Assembly (NCBI GenBank): GCA_903835235.1
Contig: CAILMF010000003.1
Location: forward strand, 1 to 64,000
Direction: 5' to 3'
DNA: 64,000 nt
Source: an uncultured Rhodospirillales bacterium
GTDB lineage: Bacteria; Pseudomonadota; Alphaproteobacteria; Acetobacterales; Acetobacteraceae
Shown: positions 48,831-58,226 of the stretch, piece by piece
Layout of the letters: each line of letters starts with the position of its first letter
Position numbering within the stretch: the first letter of the stretch is position 1
Made by a program: the position numbers and the translations under genes
Notes under the pieces: model-generated
Databases searched by the model: none
What the model was told of the DNA's origin: nothing
Seen by the model: only the letters and a program-made list of their open reading frames with translations

Positions 48831-49775
48831 CTATTCCGCCTTCATGCCGGTGGACCGGATGATCGGCGGGAACAGCGCCATCTCCGCCGCGATCTGCTGC
48901 GCCAGCACCTCCGGCGCGCCGCCGACGCTCTCAAAGCCCTGGCGGGCCAGGCTGTCCTGCACCTCGGTGGCGGCCAGGGCCTGGCGGAAGGCGGCGTTCA
49001 GCCGTTCGAGGATCGGCGCCGGAGTGCCGGCGGGGGCGAGGACGCCCTGCCAGCTCTCGACCGAAAGCCCCGGGAGCTGCTCGGCCAGGGCGGGAATGCC
49101 CGGCAGGAAGCGCGACCGCGCGGCCGAGGTGACCGCCACCGCCCGCACCGCGCCGCTGCGGATGAAGTTGAGGCAGGAGGGCAGCGACTGGATGGCGGAT
49201 TGGCATTCGCCGCTGACCACCGCCGCGGTGGAAGGCCCGCCGCCGCGATAGGGCACATGCGTCACCGGCACGCCGGCGCGGTTCAGCATGGCCACCGTGA
49301 GGTGCCCGGTGGAGCCGATGCCGGCCGAGGCGGTGGTGACCGGGGCCTGCCAGCTGCGCGCGGCGCCGAGGAAGCTGGCCAGGTCGGCCAGCGGCAGGCG
49401 GGGGTCGACGATCAGCGCCTGGGTCATCCGCGCCAACAGGATGACGGGGGCGAAGTCGCGCTGCGGGTCGTAGCGGACATTCTGGTACAGCGTCGGGTTG
49501 ATCGTCATCGGCTCGCTGCAGATCATCAGCGAATAGCCGTCGGCCGCGCTGCGGGCGGTGGCGTCGATGCCGATATTGCCGCCGGCGCCGCTGCGGTTCT
49601 CCACCACCAGGGTCTGGCCCAGCAGCGCGGAGACGCGCGGCGCGAGCGAGCGGCCGAGCAGGTCCAGGCTGCCGCCGGGGGCGAAGGGCACGACCAGGCG
49701 GATGGAACGCGCCGGCCAGGCTTGCGCCAACGCAGGGGTGGCGAGCGCGGTGAGGAGGACGGCGCGGCGCTTCAT
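48831..49775 (-). CDS. Bug-family tripartite tricarboxylate transporter substrate-binding protein
   Basis: IRLVVPFAPGGSLDLLGRSLAPRVSALLGQTLVVENRSGAGGNIGIDATARSAADGYSLM. Confidence 0.92.
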   Translation of the reverse strand: MKRRAVLLTALATPALAQAWPARSIRLVVPFAPGGSLDLLGRSLAPRVSALLGQTLVVENRSGAGGNIGIDATARSAADGYSLMICSEPMTINPTLYQNVRYDPQRDFAPVILLARMTQALIVDPRLPLADLASFLGAARSWQAPVTTASAGIGSTGHLTVAMLNRAGVPVTHVPYRGGGPSTAAVVSGECQSAIQSLPSCLNFIRSGAVRAVAVTSAARSRFLPGIPALAEQLPGLSVESWQGVLAPAGTPAPILERLNAAFRQALAATEVQDSLARQGFESVGGAPEVLAQQIAAEMALFPPIIRSTGMKAE

Positions 49776-50773
49776 CGGGCCAGCTCCGCCAGCACCAGGC
49801 CGCGGCAGAGTTCCACCATGGCCTGGTGGGTGGCGAGCGGGATGCCGTCCACATTGGGGTCGATGATGCCGTGGACGGAGTTGATCAGGCCGATCTCGGT
49901 GCCGCGCAGCAACAGGCGTTCCTCCAGCTCAGGGGTGTGCAGCAGGGCGGGGTTGCGTTCCAGCGCCGCGAAGGCGGCGGCGATGGCGGTGCAGCCCCAG
50001 TTGGAGACGGCGGCGGTGACCAGCACGTCGGTGCCGGTGATGGCGCCCAAGCCGCCGCCGCAGCCGCAGGCGCATTGCTTGCCGAAGGGGACGTGGGCGG
50101 TGACGGCCTCGGCGACCAGGCCCATGCCGATCTCGTTGCCGCCATCGCCGACGGCGACGCTGGGGATGCCGCGGGCCAGCGCCAGGTCGAACAGGTGGTC
50201 GATGCGGGCGCGGCCCATGCCGAAATCGACGCCGCGCATGTTGTGGTAGATGCCGCGGGCGTTGCGGCCGACGCGTTCGGTGGAAAACGCCAGGGCGGGG
50301 GCGAGCTGGTCCAGCAGCGGGCCGGCGGCGGCCTGCGCGGCGGCGTCCTCCAGCGGGTAGGGGTGCAGCACGGCCACGGCCAGGCGGCCGCCGGGCATGG
50401 CGGTGCGGCGGGCTTCTTCGAGCGTGACGATGGCCAGGCCGGCGGCGCGCAGGATGGCGCCGATGCCCGGCAGCAGCGCTTCTTCCGCCACCACCACGGG
50501 AATGGCGCGGCGGGCCAGCGAGAGCGCGCGGCAGATGGCGGCCAGCCCGGCGGGGCCGTCATTCTCGCCGATCTCGGCGCTGATCCAGGCGCGACTGACC
50601 GAGCCGGTGGTGGCCAGCACCACGGCACCCTCCGGCACGGCGGCCAGCTTTGCGGCGGCGGCCATGGTCAGCGAGGTGCCGATGCGGGCGCGGGCGGCCT
50701 CGTAGAGGTGCTCGATGCCGCGGCCGCCGATGTCGATGTTCACGAGCCGGTCCAGCCGGTCGCCGAGGGTCAT
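49772..50773 (-). CDS. DUF4392 / D-glutamate cyclase-like protein
   Basis: SVAVGDGGNEIGMGLVAEAVTAHVPFGKQCACGCGGGLGAITGTDVLVTAAVSNWGCTAIAAAFAAL; overlaps the downstream Bug gene by 4 nt. Confidence 0.82.
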   Translation of the reverse strand: MTLGDRLDRLVNIDIGGRGIEHLYEAARARIGTSLTMAAAAKLAAVPEGAVVLATTGSVSRAWISAEIGENDGPAGLAAICRALSLARRAIPVVVAEEALLPGIGAILRAAGLAIVTLEEARRTAMPGGRLAVAVLHPYPLEDAAAQAAAGPLLDQLAPALAFSTERVGRNARGIYHNMRGVDFGMGRARIDHLFDLALARGIPSVAVGDGGNEIGMGLVAEAVTAHVPFGKQCACGCGGGLGAITGTDVLVTAAVSNWGCTAIAAAFAALERNPALLHTPELEERLLLRGTEIGLINSVHGIIDPNVDGIPLATHQAMVELCRGLVLAELAR

Positions 50774-50908
50774 GCCGCGCGTCCCTTTCGCAGGTGAAGC
50801 AAGGTGCAGGCAAACCGCGTGCCGGGGGAAGCGGCGATTTGGGCGATGTGTTGCGCGCGGGGTGGCGGGGTCGCAGGATTGCGGCCAACGAAACGGAGGG
50901 ACCGCCCG

Positions 50909-51877
50909 ATGCCGACACGCAGGCTGTTGCTGACCGGGGGCGCCGCCGTGTTGGCCTGCCCTGCCCTCGCCGCTTTCCCCGAGCGGCCGGTGCGGCTGGT
51001 GGTGCCCTATGCCGCCGGCGGCAATGCCGACCTGGTGGCGCGGATGCTGGCGCCGGGCATGCAGCAGCGGCTGGGCCAGCCGGTGGTGGTGGAAAACCGC
51101 GTCGGCGGCGGCGGCACGCTGGGGGCGGAGGGGATCGCGCGCAGCCGGGCGGATGGGTATTCGCTGCTGGTCGGCAGCAACGGGCCGCTGAGCGTGAACC
51201 CGGTGCTGCAGTCCCTGCCCTATGACGCGCTGCGCGACTTCGCGCCCATAGCCATGGCCAGCCGGGTGCCGCTGACGCTGACCGTGGGGCGCGCTGTGCC
51301 GGCGACGACGCTGGCGGAGTTCGTCGCGCTGGCCAAGGCGCGGCCGGGCGGGCTGAATGTCGGCTCCACGGGCGTTGGCAGCGGCACGCACCTGACGCTG
51401 GCGCGGCTCGGGCATGCCACCGGGGCGCCGCTGGTGCATGTGCCGTTCCGCGGTGGCGGGGCGCTGGGGGCGGACCTCATTTCCGGCACCGTGGATGGCG
51501 TGGTGGTGGAGCTGAATACCGCGCTGGGCCTGGCGCAAGGTGGGCAAGCACGGATCCTGGCGGTGGCGGCCGGGCGGCGGGCGGTGGCGGCGCCCGAGGT
51601 GCCGACGATGATCGAGGCCGGGCTGGCCGGCTTCACCGCGGCCAGCTTCGTCGGGTTGGTGGCGCCGACGGGCACGCCGCCGGAGGTGATGGCGGCGCTG
51701 CGCGCGGCGATGCTGGCGGCGCTGGACAGTGCGGAGGTGCGGGCGCGGATCATCGAGGGCGGTGGCGAGCCGTCCGGCCCGGATGACCGCACCGAGGCCG
51801 GCTTCGGCGCCTTTCTGCGGGACGAGCTGGCGCGGACGCGGGACGCCGCCAGGCTGGCCGGGCTGAGTGCCGGCTGA
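50909..51877 (+). CDS. Bug-family tripartite tricarboxylate transporter substrate-binding protein
   Basis: VRLVVPYAAGGNADLVARMLAPGMQQRLGQPVVVENRVGGGGTLGAEGIARSRADGYSLLVG. Confidence 0.92.
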   Translation: MPTRRLLLTGGAAVLACPALAAFPERPVRLVVPYAAGGNADLVARMLAPGMQQRLGQPVVVENRVGGGGTLGAEGIARSRADGYSLLVGSNGPLSVNPVLQSLPYDALRDFAPIAMASRVPLTLTVGRAVPATTLAEFVALAKARPGGLNVGSTGVGSGTHLTLARLGHATGAPLVHVPFRGGGALGADLISGTVDGVVVELNTALGLAQGGQARILAVAAGRRAVAAPEVPTMIEAGLAGFTAASFVGLVAPTGTPPEVMAALRAAMLAALDSAEVRARIIEGGGEPSGPDDRTEAGFGAFLRDELARTRDAARLAGLSAG

Positions 51878-52746
51878 TGCGGCGGCTGTATGTGCAGGGC
51901 GCGGATGGGCAGTTGCACGTCACCATGGCGGGCAGCGGGCCGGCGCTGCTGCTGGTCGGCTCGGCCGGGCGCAGTGCGCGGGTGTTCGACGGGCTGATCC
52001 AGCTGCTGGCGGCGGATTTCACCGTGGTGGCGCCGGACCTGCCGGGCAGCGGCAACAGCGATGCGCCGAAGCCCGGCTTCACCATGCGCGACTTCGCTGG
52101 GAATCTGGTGGAGGTGCTGGACGGGCTGGGGCTGGAGCGTGCGCACTTTTATGGGTTCCAGACCGGCAACAAGGTGGGCGCGGCGCTGGCGGTGGACTGG
52201 CCGGGGCGGGTGGACCGGGTGGTGCTGGCGGGGCAGTCGCACAGCCTGGTGCCGGACAAGCATGCGCGCGACGGCGCGATCCTGGGCAATGTGGCGCACT
52301 ACTTCGACGAAGCTGACATGGATGCGCGGGCGCGCCAGGCGCAGCTCTGGGCCACCGGGTTCAAGCGGGTGAGTGACATCTGGTGGGATGGCGGGCTGTA
52401 CAGCGACCCCGCGGGCGAGGCGGCCTTCGAGCGGGCGCGGCTGGCGGTGGTGGACCGGGTGCAGGCGCTGCCCCATGCGCGGGCGACCTATGAGGCGAAT
52501 TTCGCCTATGACCTGGGGGCGGATATCGCGCGCATTGCGGCGCCGCTGATGTTCATCGAAGTCGCGACGGCGGCGGAGGATGCGTCGCTGGGGCGGCAGG
52601 GCGCCAAGCTGCTGGCGCTGCAACCCGGCGCGCGGCTGGAGACGCTGGTGGAGCCGGACGGGCCGAGCCATGCGGTGACGCTGGCGCGGCAATATCCGCG
52701 GCTGGCGGCGCTGCTGCGAGGGTTTCTGCTGGCTACTCCACCTTGA
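51877..52746 (+). CDS. Alpha/beta hydrolase
   Basis: LLLVGSAGRSARVFDGLIQLLAADFTVVAPDLPGSGNSDAPKPGFTM...FYGFQTGNKVGAALAVDWPGRVDRVVLAG. Confidence 0.85.
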   Translation: MRRLYVQGADGQLHVTMAGSGPALLLVGSAGRSARVFDGLIQLLAADFTVVAPDLPGSGNSDAPKPGFTMRDFAGNLVEVLDGLGLERAHFYGFQTGNKVGAALAVDWPGRVDRVVLAGQSHSLVPDKHARDGAILGNVAHYFDEADMDARARQAQLWATGFKRVSDIWWDGGLYSDPAGEAAFERARLAVVDRVQALPHARATYEANFAYDLGADIARIAAPLMFIEVATAAEDASLGRQGAKLLALQPGARLETLVEPDGPSHAVTLARQYPRLAALLRGFLLATPP

Positions 52747-53701
52747 TGTCAGCGGTGCGGATGATGTGGGCGAAGCTTTCCTTCTGCGCCTTCAGGTAGG
52801 TGCCGAAGGCGTCCAGCGCGCGGCCATCCACCTCGATCCCCACGCCGGCGAAGCGCTCGCGCACCTCCGGCCTGGCCAGGCCGCGCTGCACGCCCTGGGC
52901 CAGGCGTTCCTGAATGGCGCGCGGCGTGGCGGCGGGGGCCATGATGCCGAACCAGCTGCCGACATCGAAGCCCGGCAGGTTGGCTTCGCGCGAGAGCGGC
53001 GGCTGGCCGGGGGCCAGCGGGCTTTCCCGGTCCACCGAAATGCCGAAGGATTTCAGCTGGCCGCCGCGCAGCAGCGGGCCGGTCGCGGCCAGGGTTTCGA
53101 TGGTGTAGTCGACCTGTCCGGCGACCACGGCGGTGAGGCTGGGCGCGCTGCCGCTGAACGGCACATGCACGGCCTGCACGCCGGCGCGGATGTTGAACAG
53201 CTCCACGATCAGGTGCGTGGTGGCGCCGGTGCCCGAGGAGCTGAAGGTGTACTTGCCCGGGTTGGCCTTCAGCAGCGCGATGAACTCGGCGGCGTTGCGC
53301 GCGGGGAAGCCGGGCTTCACCACCAGCGAATAGGCGGAGACGCCGAGCATGGCGACCGGGGCGAGATCGCGCTCGGGGTCGTAGCTGGCGCGGCCGAACA
53401 GCGGGTTGATGCTGATGGGGCCGGAGGACGCCGCGAGGATGGTGTAGCCATCCGGCGCGGCCTTCACCACGGCGTCGGTGCCGATCATGCCGCCGGCGCC
53501 GGGCTTGTTTTCCGGGACCACGTTCTGGCCCAGATCCTCCCCCAGCACCTGGGCCGAAAGGCGGCCGGCCAGGTCCGTCGCCTGGCCGGGCGGCCAGGGG
53601 ATGACGATGCGCAGCGGGCGCGTCGGCCAGGCCGCAGGCTGGGCGAGCGCGGGGGTGGCCAGCAGGGCTGGCGTGGCGAGCAGAAGCGAGCGGCGGTGCA
53701 T
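52733..53701 (-). CDS. Bug-family tripartite tricarboxylate transporter substrate-binding protein
   Basis: LRIVIPWPPGQATDLAGRLSAQVLGEDLGQNVVPENKPGAGGMIGTDAVVKAAPDGYTILAAS; converges with and overlaps the hydrolase 3' end. Confidence 0.92.
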   Translation of the reverse strand: MHRRSLLLATPALLATPALAQPAAWPTRPLRIVIPWPPGQATDLAGRLSAQVLGEDLGQNVVPENKPGAGGMIGTDAVVKAAPDGYTILAASSGPISINPLFGRASYDPERDLAPVAMLGVSAYSLVVKPGFPARNAAEFIALLKANPGKYTFSSSGTGATTHLIVELFNIRAGVQAVHVPFSGSAPSLTAVVAGQVDYTIETLAATGPLLRGGQLKSFGISVDRESPLAPGQPPLSREANLPGFDVGSWFGIMAPAATPRAIQERLAQGVQRGLARPEVRERFAGVGIEVDGRALDAFGTYLKAQKESFAHIIRTADIKVE

Positions 53702-53950
53702 GGCGTTTTCTCCGGGCGCGCGGCGTATCATGACGGCGCCCGCCGCACCACCGGTGCCGGCTGCGGGCAGAGCGGCGAAGGCGTGTTCCCACGCGCGGGC
53801 CTGGACGGGTAGTTCGGCCGCTTCGCCGTTGCCTTGCGCCCTGCCATGCCGTTTCCTTGGCGCGATAATTTGCCGCAACGCGCTCAAAACCTCTTGATAA
53901 TCCGGTCGGACTAAGCAACTAGTTTCTTCCGTCGCGCTGTTACGGACTGC

Positions 53951-54334
53951 TTGCAGCCCCTTCAGCGAGGCCATCGGGCGGTCTTATTCCAGGCTCGGCC
54001 CGCGGACGAGGGGAAAGCTTCATGCACCATTTTGAGCAGCACCCCAGAAATTGGTGCTGACGTGACGGCCTTGCCTGCCCCGGGAACGCCGAACGAGCCC
54101 ACGCCGGAAGAACTTGCCACCGCACCTGCTCGCCTGATCGAGCGAATGATCTCGTTCGGCAACTCGGGTTTTGTGGAGCCGGTGCCAAACCAGCGCGTTC
54201 ACAGTTCTGGCGGTACGTTGGCGGCGCTGGAGGAGCGGTTGGCTGCGGTCGCGCCGAGTTTGGTCCCCGCTGCCACCCAGCCCGCAGGGCCTACGGGCGT
54301 CATGGGTTGGTTGAACCGGCACTTCGGCCTCTAG
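53951..54334 (+). CDS. Hypothetical protein (up to 127 aa; start uncertain)
   Basis: ORF with ...TPNEPTPEELATAPARLIERMISFGNSGFVEPVPNQRVHSSGGTLAALEERLAAVAPSL; no family recognised. Confidence 0.4.
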   Translation: MQPLQRGHRAVLFQARPADEGKASCTILSSTPEIGADVTALPAPGTPNEPTPEELATAPARLIERMISFGNSGFVEPVPNQRVHSSGGTLAALEERLAAVAPSLVPAATQPAGPTGVMGWLNRHFGL

Positions 54335-54364
54335 CGCCAATATCGTCCAAGAAGGGCAATATCG

Positions 54365-55414
54365 GTGTCGGAAGCCGCTGTCGCGCCAAATGCTGACCGG
54401 ACGACGCCGTTAACGTTTTTTAACAGATATTATACCGAGTACCCATATTGGGTCGAACGCTTCCTGGCAGATGGCCTCGCCAGCGGGCGTATTCCGTTCG
54501 ACTACAAGCCCTATCTCGTCTTCACCCAGCCCGACAATGCGATCCGCAATGCCCTGGACCATGCGAGCCGGGCACATGCCATCCAGACCCGCCCCGGCAT
54601 GTTGCGGGACCTGCACGAACAGCGCGCCGCTCCCGATGTGCGGCTGACGGATTGGGGCTTGGCACGGCTGGTTCGTATCGGCCACCCGCAGGGCTGGGAC
54701 AGGTTGGCAATCCTGCTGATCGAGGATGAGGCAGGACTGGCGCATTGGCACCTGGACCAGGCAGCCATCCTGATCCTGGAGGACCTCGCCAAGGACTACT
54801 TCGCCATGCTGAGCGACATGGAAAAGTGGACCTTGGCGTTCACTCCAAGCCTCCCCGCGTGGAACACCCTGCTGGTTCGGCGCCAAGCCTGCGAAGCTCG
54901 TTGGTCCGCCTGCCTGCCCATGTTGCGGGCGCTGAAGGAAACCCTGCGGCAAATCGACACGGACCGCCGCCCGCCGCAACCGAATGAAGTGGCAGCGACG
55001 CGGTCACTCTGGGAAACCCTTGCGGCAGCCGCGATACCGCTCTTCGATCTCATCAGGGATTGGCGGCTGGAGGCTTACGCCATGCCTGCGCACCGGGAAC
55101 TCCGGCAGGATTTGGTCCGGCGGGAAGAAACCAGGCGCGACGATGACCGACGCGAAGCCGCACGCCAGGCGCGGCAGATGCGGCAGACGCAGCAGCGGAA
55201 CATTTGGTTCTTCGTCATGGCCCTGGTCGCCGCAAGCGTCGGTTGCTGGCTGACCCAGGCATACCAGGCCTGGGCCATGCTCACCGGCTTCGTTGGCTGT
55301 GGCGTGGCGGGGCTTGTCTTCGCGCGTTCACCCACCTTCGCCGCAATCTTTTCCGGCATCGGGGCCTTGCTTGGGAACCTGCTGGCAAGCCAGATCGACC
55401 GCTTGCTGAATTAG
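54365..55414 (+). CDS. Orphan hypothetical protein (349 aa) with two C-terminal TM segments
   Basis: MSEAAVAPNADRTTPLTFFNRYYTEYPYWVERFL...; Arg-rich coiled region (RREETRRDDDRREAARQARQMRQTQQR) followed by TM helices. Confidence 0.7.
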   Translation: MSEAAVAPNADRTTPLTFFNRYYTEYPYWVERFLADGLASGRIPFDYKPYLVFTQPDNAIRNALDHASRAHAIQTRPGMLRDLHEQRAAPDVRLTDWGLARLVRIGHPQGWDRLAILLIEDEAGLAHWHLDQAAILILEDLAKDYFAMLSDMEKWTLAFTPSLPAWNTLLVRRQACEARWSACLPMLRALKETLRQIDTDRRPPQPNEVAATRSLWETLAAAAIPLFDLIRDWRLEAYAMPAHRELRQDLVRREETRRDDDRREAARQARQMRQTQQRNIWFFVMALVAASVGCWLTQAYQAWAMLTGFVGCGVAGLVFARSPTFAAIFSGIGALLGNLLASQIDRLLN

Positions 55415-55461
55415 CGCGGGAATGCGGCGCCAGGCCCGCCGCAGCGATTAATGCGATACCG

Positions 55462-55556
55462 CCGCAACCCTTAGCCGGGCGCTCTCCGCACCCTTCACCC
55501 GGGCGCCCTCCGCACCCCTATCCGGGCGCCCGCCGCACCCTTCAGCCGGGTGCTCT
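55462..55556. repeat. Tandem repeat, four ~24-bp units (consensus CCGCACCCTTcaCCGGGCGCyCT)
   Basis: Units 55462-55485, 55486-55509, 55510-55532 (23 bp) and 55533-55556, plus a partial fifth start. Confidence 0.88.
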
Positions 55557-57155
55557 CCGCACCACCGGTGCCGGCTGCCCCGCGATGATCACATTGACCA
55601 GCGCCGGCCGGCCAGCGGCGAAGGCCCGCGCCAGCGCCGGGGCCAGGTCTTCCGCGCGCTCCACGAACTCGGCATGCGCGCCGAAGGCGGCGGCGGCCAG
55701 GTCGTAGCGCGTCGCCGGGGCCAGGGTGCAGCCATGGGTGCGGCCGCCGAAGTCGCGCAGCTGGATCTGGTGTTCGGCGTTCCAGCGGCTGTCATTCCCC
55801 ACCACGGCGACGAAGGGCAGGTTGTGCCGAACGGCCGTGTCGAATTCGGCGATGTGGAAGCCGCAGGTGCCATCCCCCAGCACCGCCAGCACCGGCGCAT
55901 TCTGCCGTGCCCGGCTGGCGGCCATGGCGAAGGGGATGGACGGCCCGATGGCGCCGGCGACACCGTTGATGATGCGCGTCGGCGCCGCAAGCACGGCCTG
56001 CGCCCATTGGCCGATCTCGCCACCATCGCTCACCAGCACGGCGTCCGGCGTGGCCAGGTACGGCGCCAGGGCGCGCAGCAGCGTGACGGGGTGGATGGCG
56101 CCATCCTGCGGCAGGTCGTTCCAGGCGGCGGGGCGATGGCTGGTGGCGGCCAGCACCTCGGCCAGCCAGCCGGCCTGGGCCGGGTTGGGGCTGATACCCG
56201 CGGCCAGGCGGGTGGCGGCGGCCAGCGGGGCGCAGGCTTCGGCCAGGGCCAGCTTGGCGCCCAGGCCCTTTCGCGCGCGGGCGATCAGCGCGGCATCGGG
56301 TTCCAGCAGCAGCCATTGCGCCTGGGGCGCCGCCTTGCCGAAGCGCAGCGTGAAGTCCAGCGCCTTGCCCAGCAGGCAGATGACATCGGCCTGGGCCAGA
56401 ACCTCGGCGAAGGCGCCGAGCGACGGGTCGTTCATGCCGCGCGGGCTTTCCATGGCCAGCACCGGCACGCCCAGCGCGCTTTGCAGGGCGGCCAGCGCAT
56501 GCTTGCCCGTGGGGGTGCAGAGCGCCGGCGGGGCCAGCACCAGCGGGCGCGCGGCGGCCTGCAGCGCGGCGCGGATGCTGGCAATGGCCGCGGCGCCGGG
56601 CGGCTGCGGGGCGGGGGTGAAGTCCAGCGCCGGTTCGGGCTGGGTGATGCTCGCGTCCAGCACATCCGTCGGCAGGGAGAGATGCACCGGGCCGGGGCGG
56701 CCTTCCCGCGCCAGGCGGATCGCGGCGGCGACGTCCTGCGCCAGGGTCTCGGCGGAGTGCAGCGTCAGGCTGGCCTTGCACAGCGGCGCGGCGATGCGGG
56801 CCTGCTCGATTTCCTGGAAGGCGCCCAGGCCCAGTTCGGCCAGCGGTGCATGGCCGGAAAGCAGCAGCAGCGGCACTTCCCCGGCCAGGGCGGTGCACAG
56901 CGCGCCGACGGCATTGGCGTGGCCCTGCCCGCCCGTCACCAGCGCCACGCCGACCTGGCCGGTCAGCCGCGCGAAGGCGTCGGCCATGTGGACCGCGGCG
57001 GCCTCGTGCCTGGTGTGGATCAGCTCGATGCCGGCGGCGGGCGCGGCGTCGAACACGCTCATGATGTGGTTGCCGGACAGGGTGAAGATGGTGCCGGTGC
57101 CGGCGCGGGCCAGCGTGCGCAACAGGATCTCGGCGCCGCGGATGGGCTGGGTCAT
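55542..57155 (-). CDS. Thiamine pyrophosphate-binding (acetolactate synthase-like) protein
   Basis: TIFTLSGNHIMSVFDAAPAAGIELIHTRHEAAAVHMADAFARLTGQVGVALVTGGQGHANAVGAL; C-terminal AVLGDGTCGFHIAEFDTAVRHNLPFVAVVGNDSRW. Confidence 0.93.
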   Translation of the reverse strand: MTQPIRGAEILLRTLARAGTGTIFTLSGNHIMSVFDAAPAAGIELIHTRHEAAAVHMADAFARLTGQVGVALVTGGQGHANAVGALCTALAGEVPLLLLSGHAPLAELGLGAFQEIEQARIAAPLCKASLTLHSAETLAQDVAAAIRLAREGRPGPVHLSLPTDVLDASITQPEPALDFTPAPQPPGAAAIASIRAALQAAARPLVLAPPALCTPTGKHALAALQSALGVPVLAMESPRGMNDPSLGAFAEVLAQADVICLLGKALDFTLRFGKAAPQAQWLLLEPDAALIARARKGLGAKLALAEACAPLAAATRLAAGISPNPAQAGWLAEVLAATSHRPAAWNDLPQDGAIHPVTLLRALAPYLATPDAVLVSDGGEIGQWAQAVLAAPTRIINGVAGAIGPSIPFAMAASRARQNAPVLAVLGDGTCGFHIAEFDTAVRHNLPFVAVVGNDSRWNAEHQIQLRDFGGRTHGCTLAPATRYDLAAAAFGAHAEFVERAEDLAPALARAFAAGRPALVNVIIAGQPAPVVRRAPG

Positions 57156-57410
57156 GTCGGGTTCCTCCTCGGCGGCTGCGGTTGCCGCATGCTTGGCATG
57201 GCCGCGCGCTTCCCGCCACTGGGGCGCGGGCAGGGGCAAGGCGGGGCTTGGGGCGGGCGCGGTCAGCGCGGTCGCGGGGCTGGTCGGCACCGGCTTGACA
57301 GCCTGGGAGGCACTTGGCCATCCTTCGCTCAAGGGGTGCCGCGATGGCCCCGTGAGGCGTCAGCCGAAGTATCGCGTCCTGAAAACCTCCGACCCCTGGA
57401 GAGGACGCCC

Positions 57411-58226
57411 ATGCCGGCTCCCGATGAAATCACCGTTGCCCAATTGTCCCGCCTGCTCGGCCTGCCGGATGCGCCCTGCGTCATCGACGTGCGCATCCCC
57501 GAGGACAAGGCCGCCGACCAGCGCTGCATCCCCACCGCGGTGTGGCGCAACTGGCGGGAGGTGGCGGCCTGGGGCGCCAGCTTCCGCGGCCGCCGCGTGG
57601 TGGTTTCCTGCCAGCGCGGGCTGAAGCTGAGCCAGGGCGTCGCCGCCTGGCTGCGCCACATGGGCGTTGAGGCCGAGAGCCTGGAAGGCGGGCACGAAGC
57701 CTGGGTGGCAGCCAAGGCGCCGCTGGTGGTGCCTGGCCATGTGCCGGCGCGGGACGCCGAGGGCCGCACGCTGTGGGTCACCAGGCATCGGCCGAAGGTT
57801 GACCGCATCGCCTGCCCCTGGCTGATCCGCCGCTTCGTCGACCCATCAGCTGTGTTCCTGTTCGTCAGCCCGGGCGAGGTGGCCAATGTGGCGGACCGCT
57901 TCGGCGCCACCCCCTTCGATATCGAGGGGGTGTTCTGGAGCCATCGCGGGCCGCTCTGCACGTTTGACGTGATGCTGGCGGAATTCGGCCTGCAGACCGA
58001 GGCGCTGGCGCGGCTGGCCACGATTGTGCGCGGGGCGGATACCGCCGACCTGGCGCTGGCGCCGGAAAGTGCCGGGTTGCTGGCGGCCTCGCTGGGGCTT
58101 TCCCGCATGTACCGGGACGACCTCCAGCAGCTGGAAGCGGGGCTGGCGCTGTACGACGCCTTCTACCGCTGGTGCCGGGATGCTACGGCGGAAGCGCATA
58201 ACTGGCCCGCAGGACGCAGCGCATGA
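57411..58226 (+). CDS. Rhodanese-domain / ChrB C-terminal domain chromate resistance protein
   Basis: N-terminal VIDVRIPEDK...VVVSCQRGLKLSQGVAAWLRHMG rhodanese; C-terminal WVTRHRPKVDRIACPWLIRRFVDPSAVFLFV...FDIEGVFWSHRGPLCTFDVML. Confidence 0.88.
   Translation: MPAPDEITVAQLSRLLGLPDAPCVIDVRIPEDKAADQRCIPTAVWRNWREVAAWGASFRGRRVVVSCQRGLKLSQGVAAWLRHMGVEAESLEGGHEAWVAAKAPLVVPGHVPARDAEGRTLWVTRHRPKVDRIACPWLIRRFVDPSAVFLFVSPGEVANVADRFGATPFDIEGVFWSHRGPLCTFDVMLAEFGLQTEALARLATIVRGADTADLALAPESAGLLAASLGLSRMYRDDLQQLEAGLALYDAFYRWCRDATAEAHNWPAGRSA

Noticed and set aside
53744-53768. ~22-bp match (CCGCACCACCGGTGCCGGCTGC) to the end of the TPP-enzyme gene at 55557-55578
   Set aside because: Short and GC-rich; flanking sequence does not extend the match convincingly, so a duplicated gene remnant cannot be supported.
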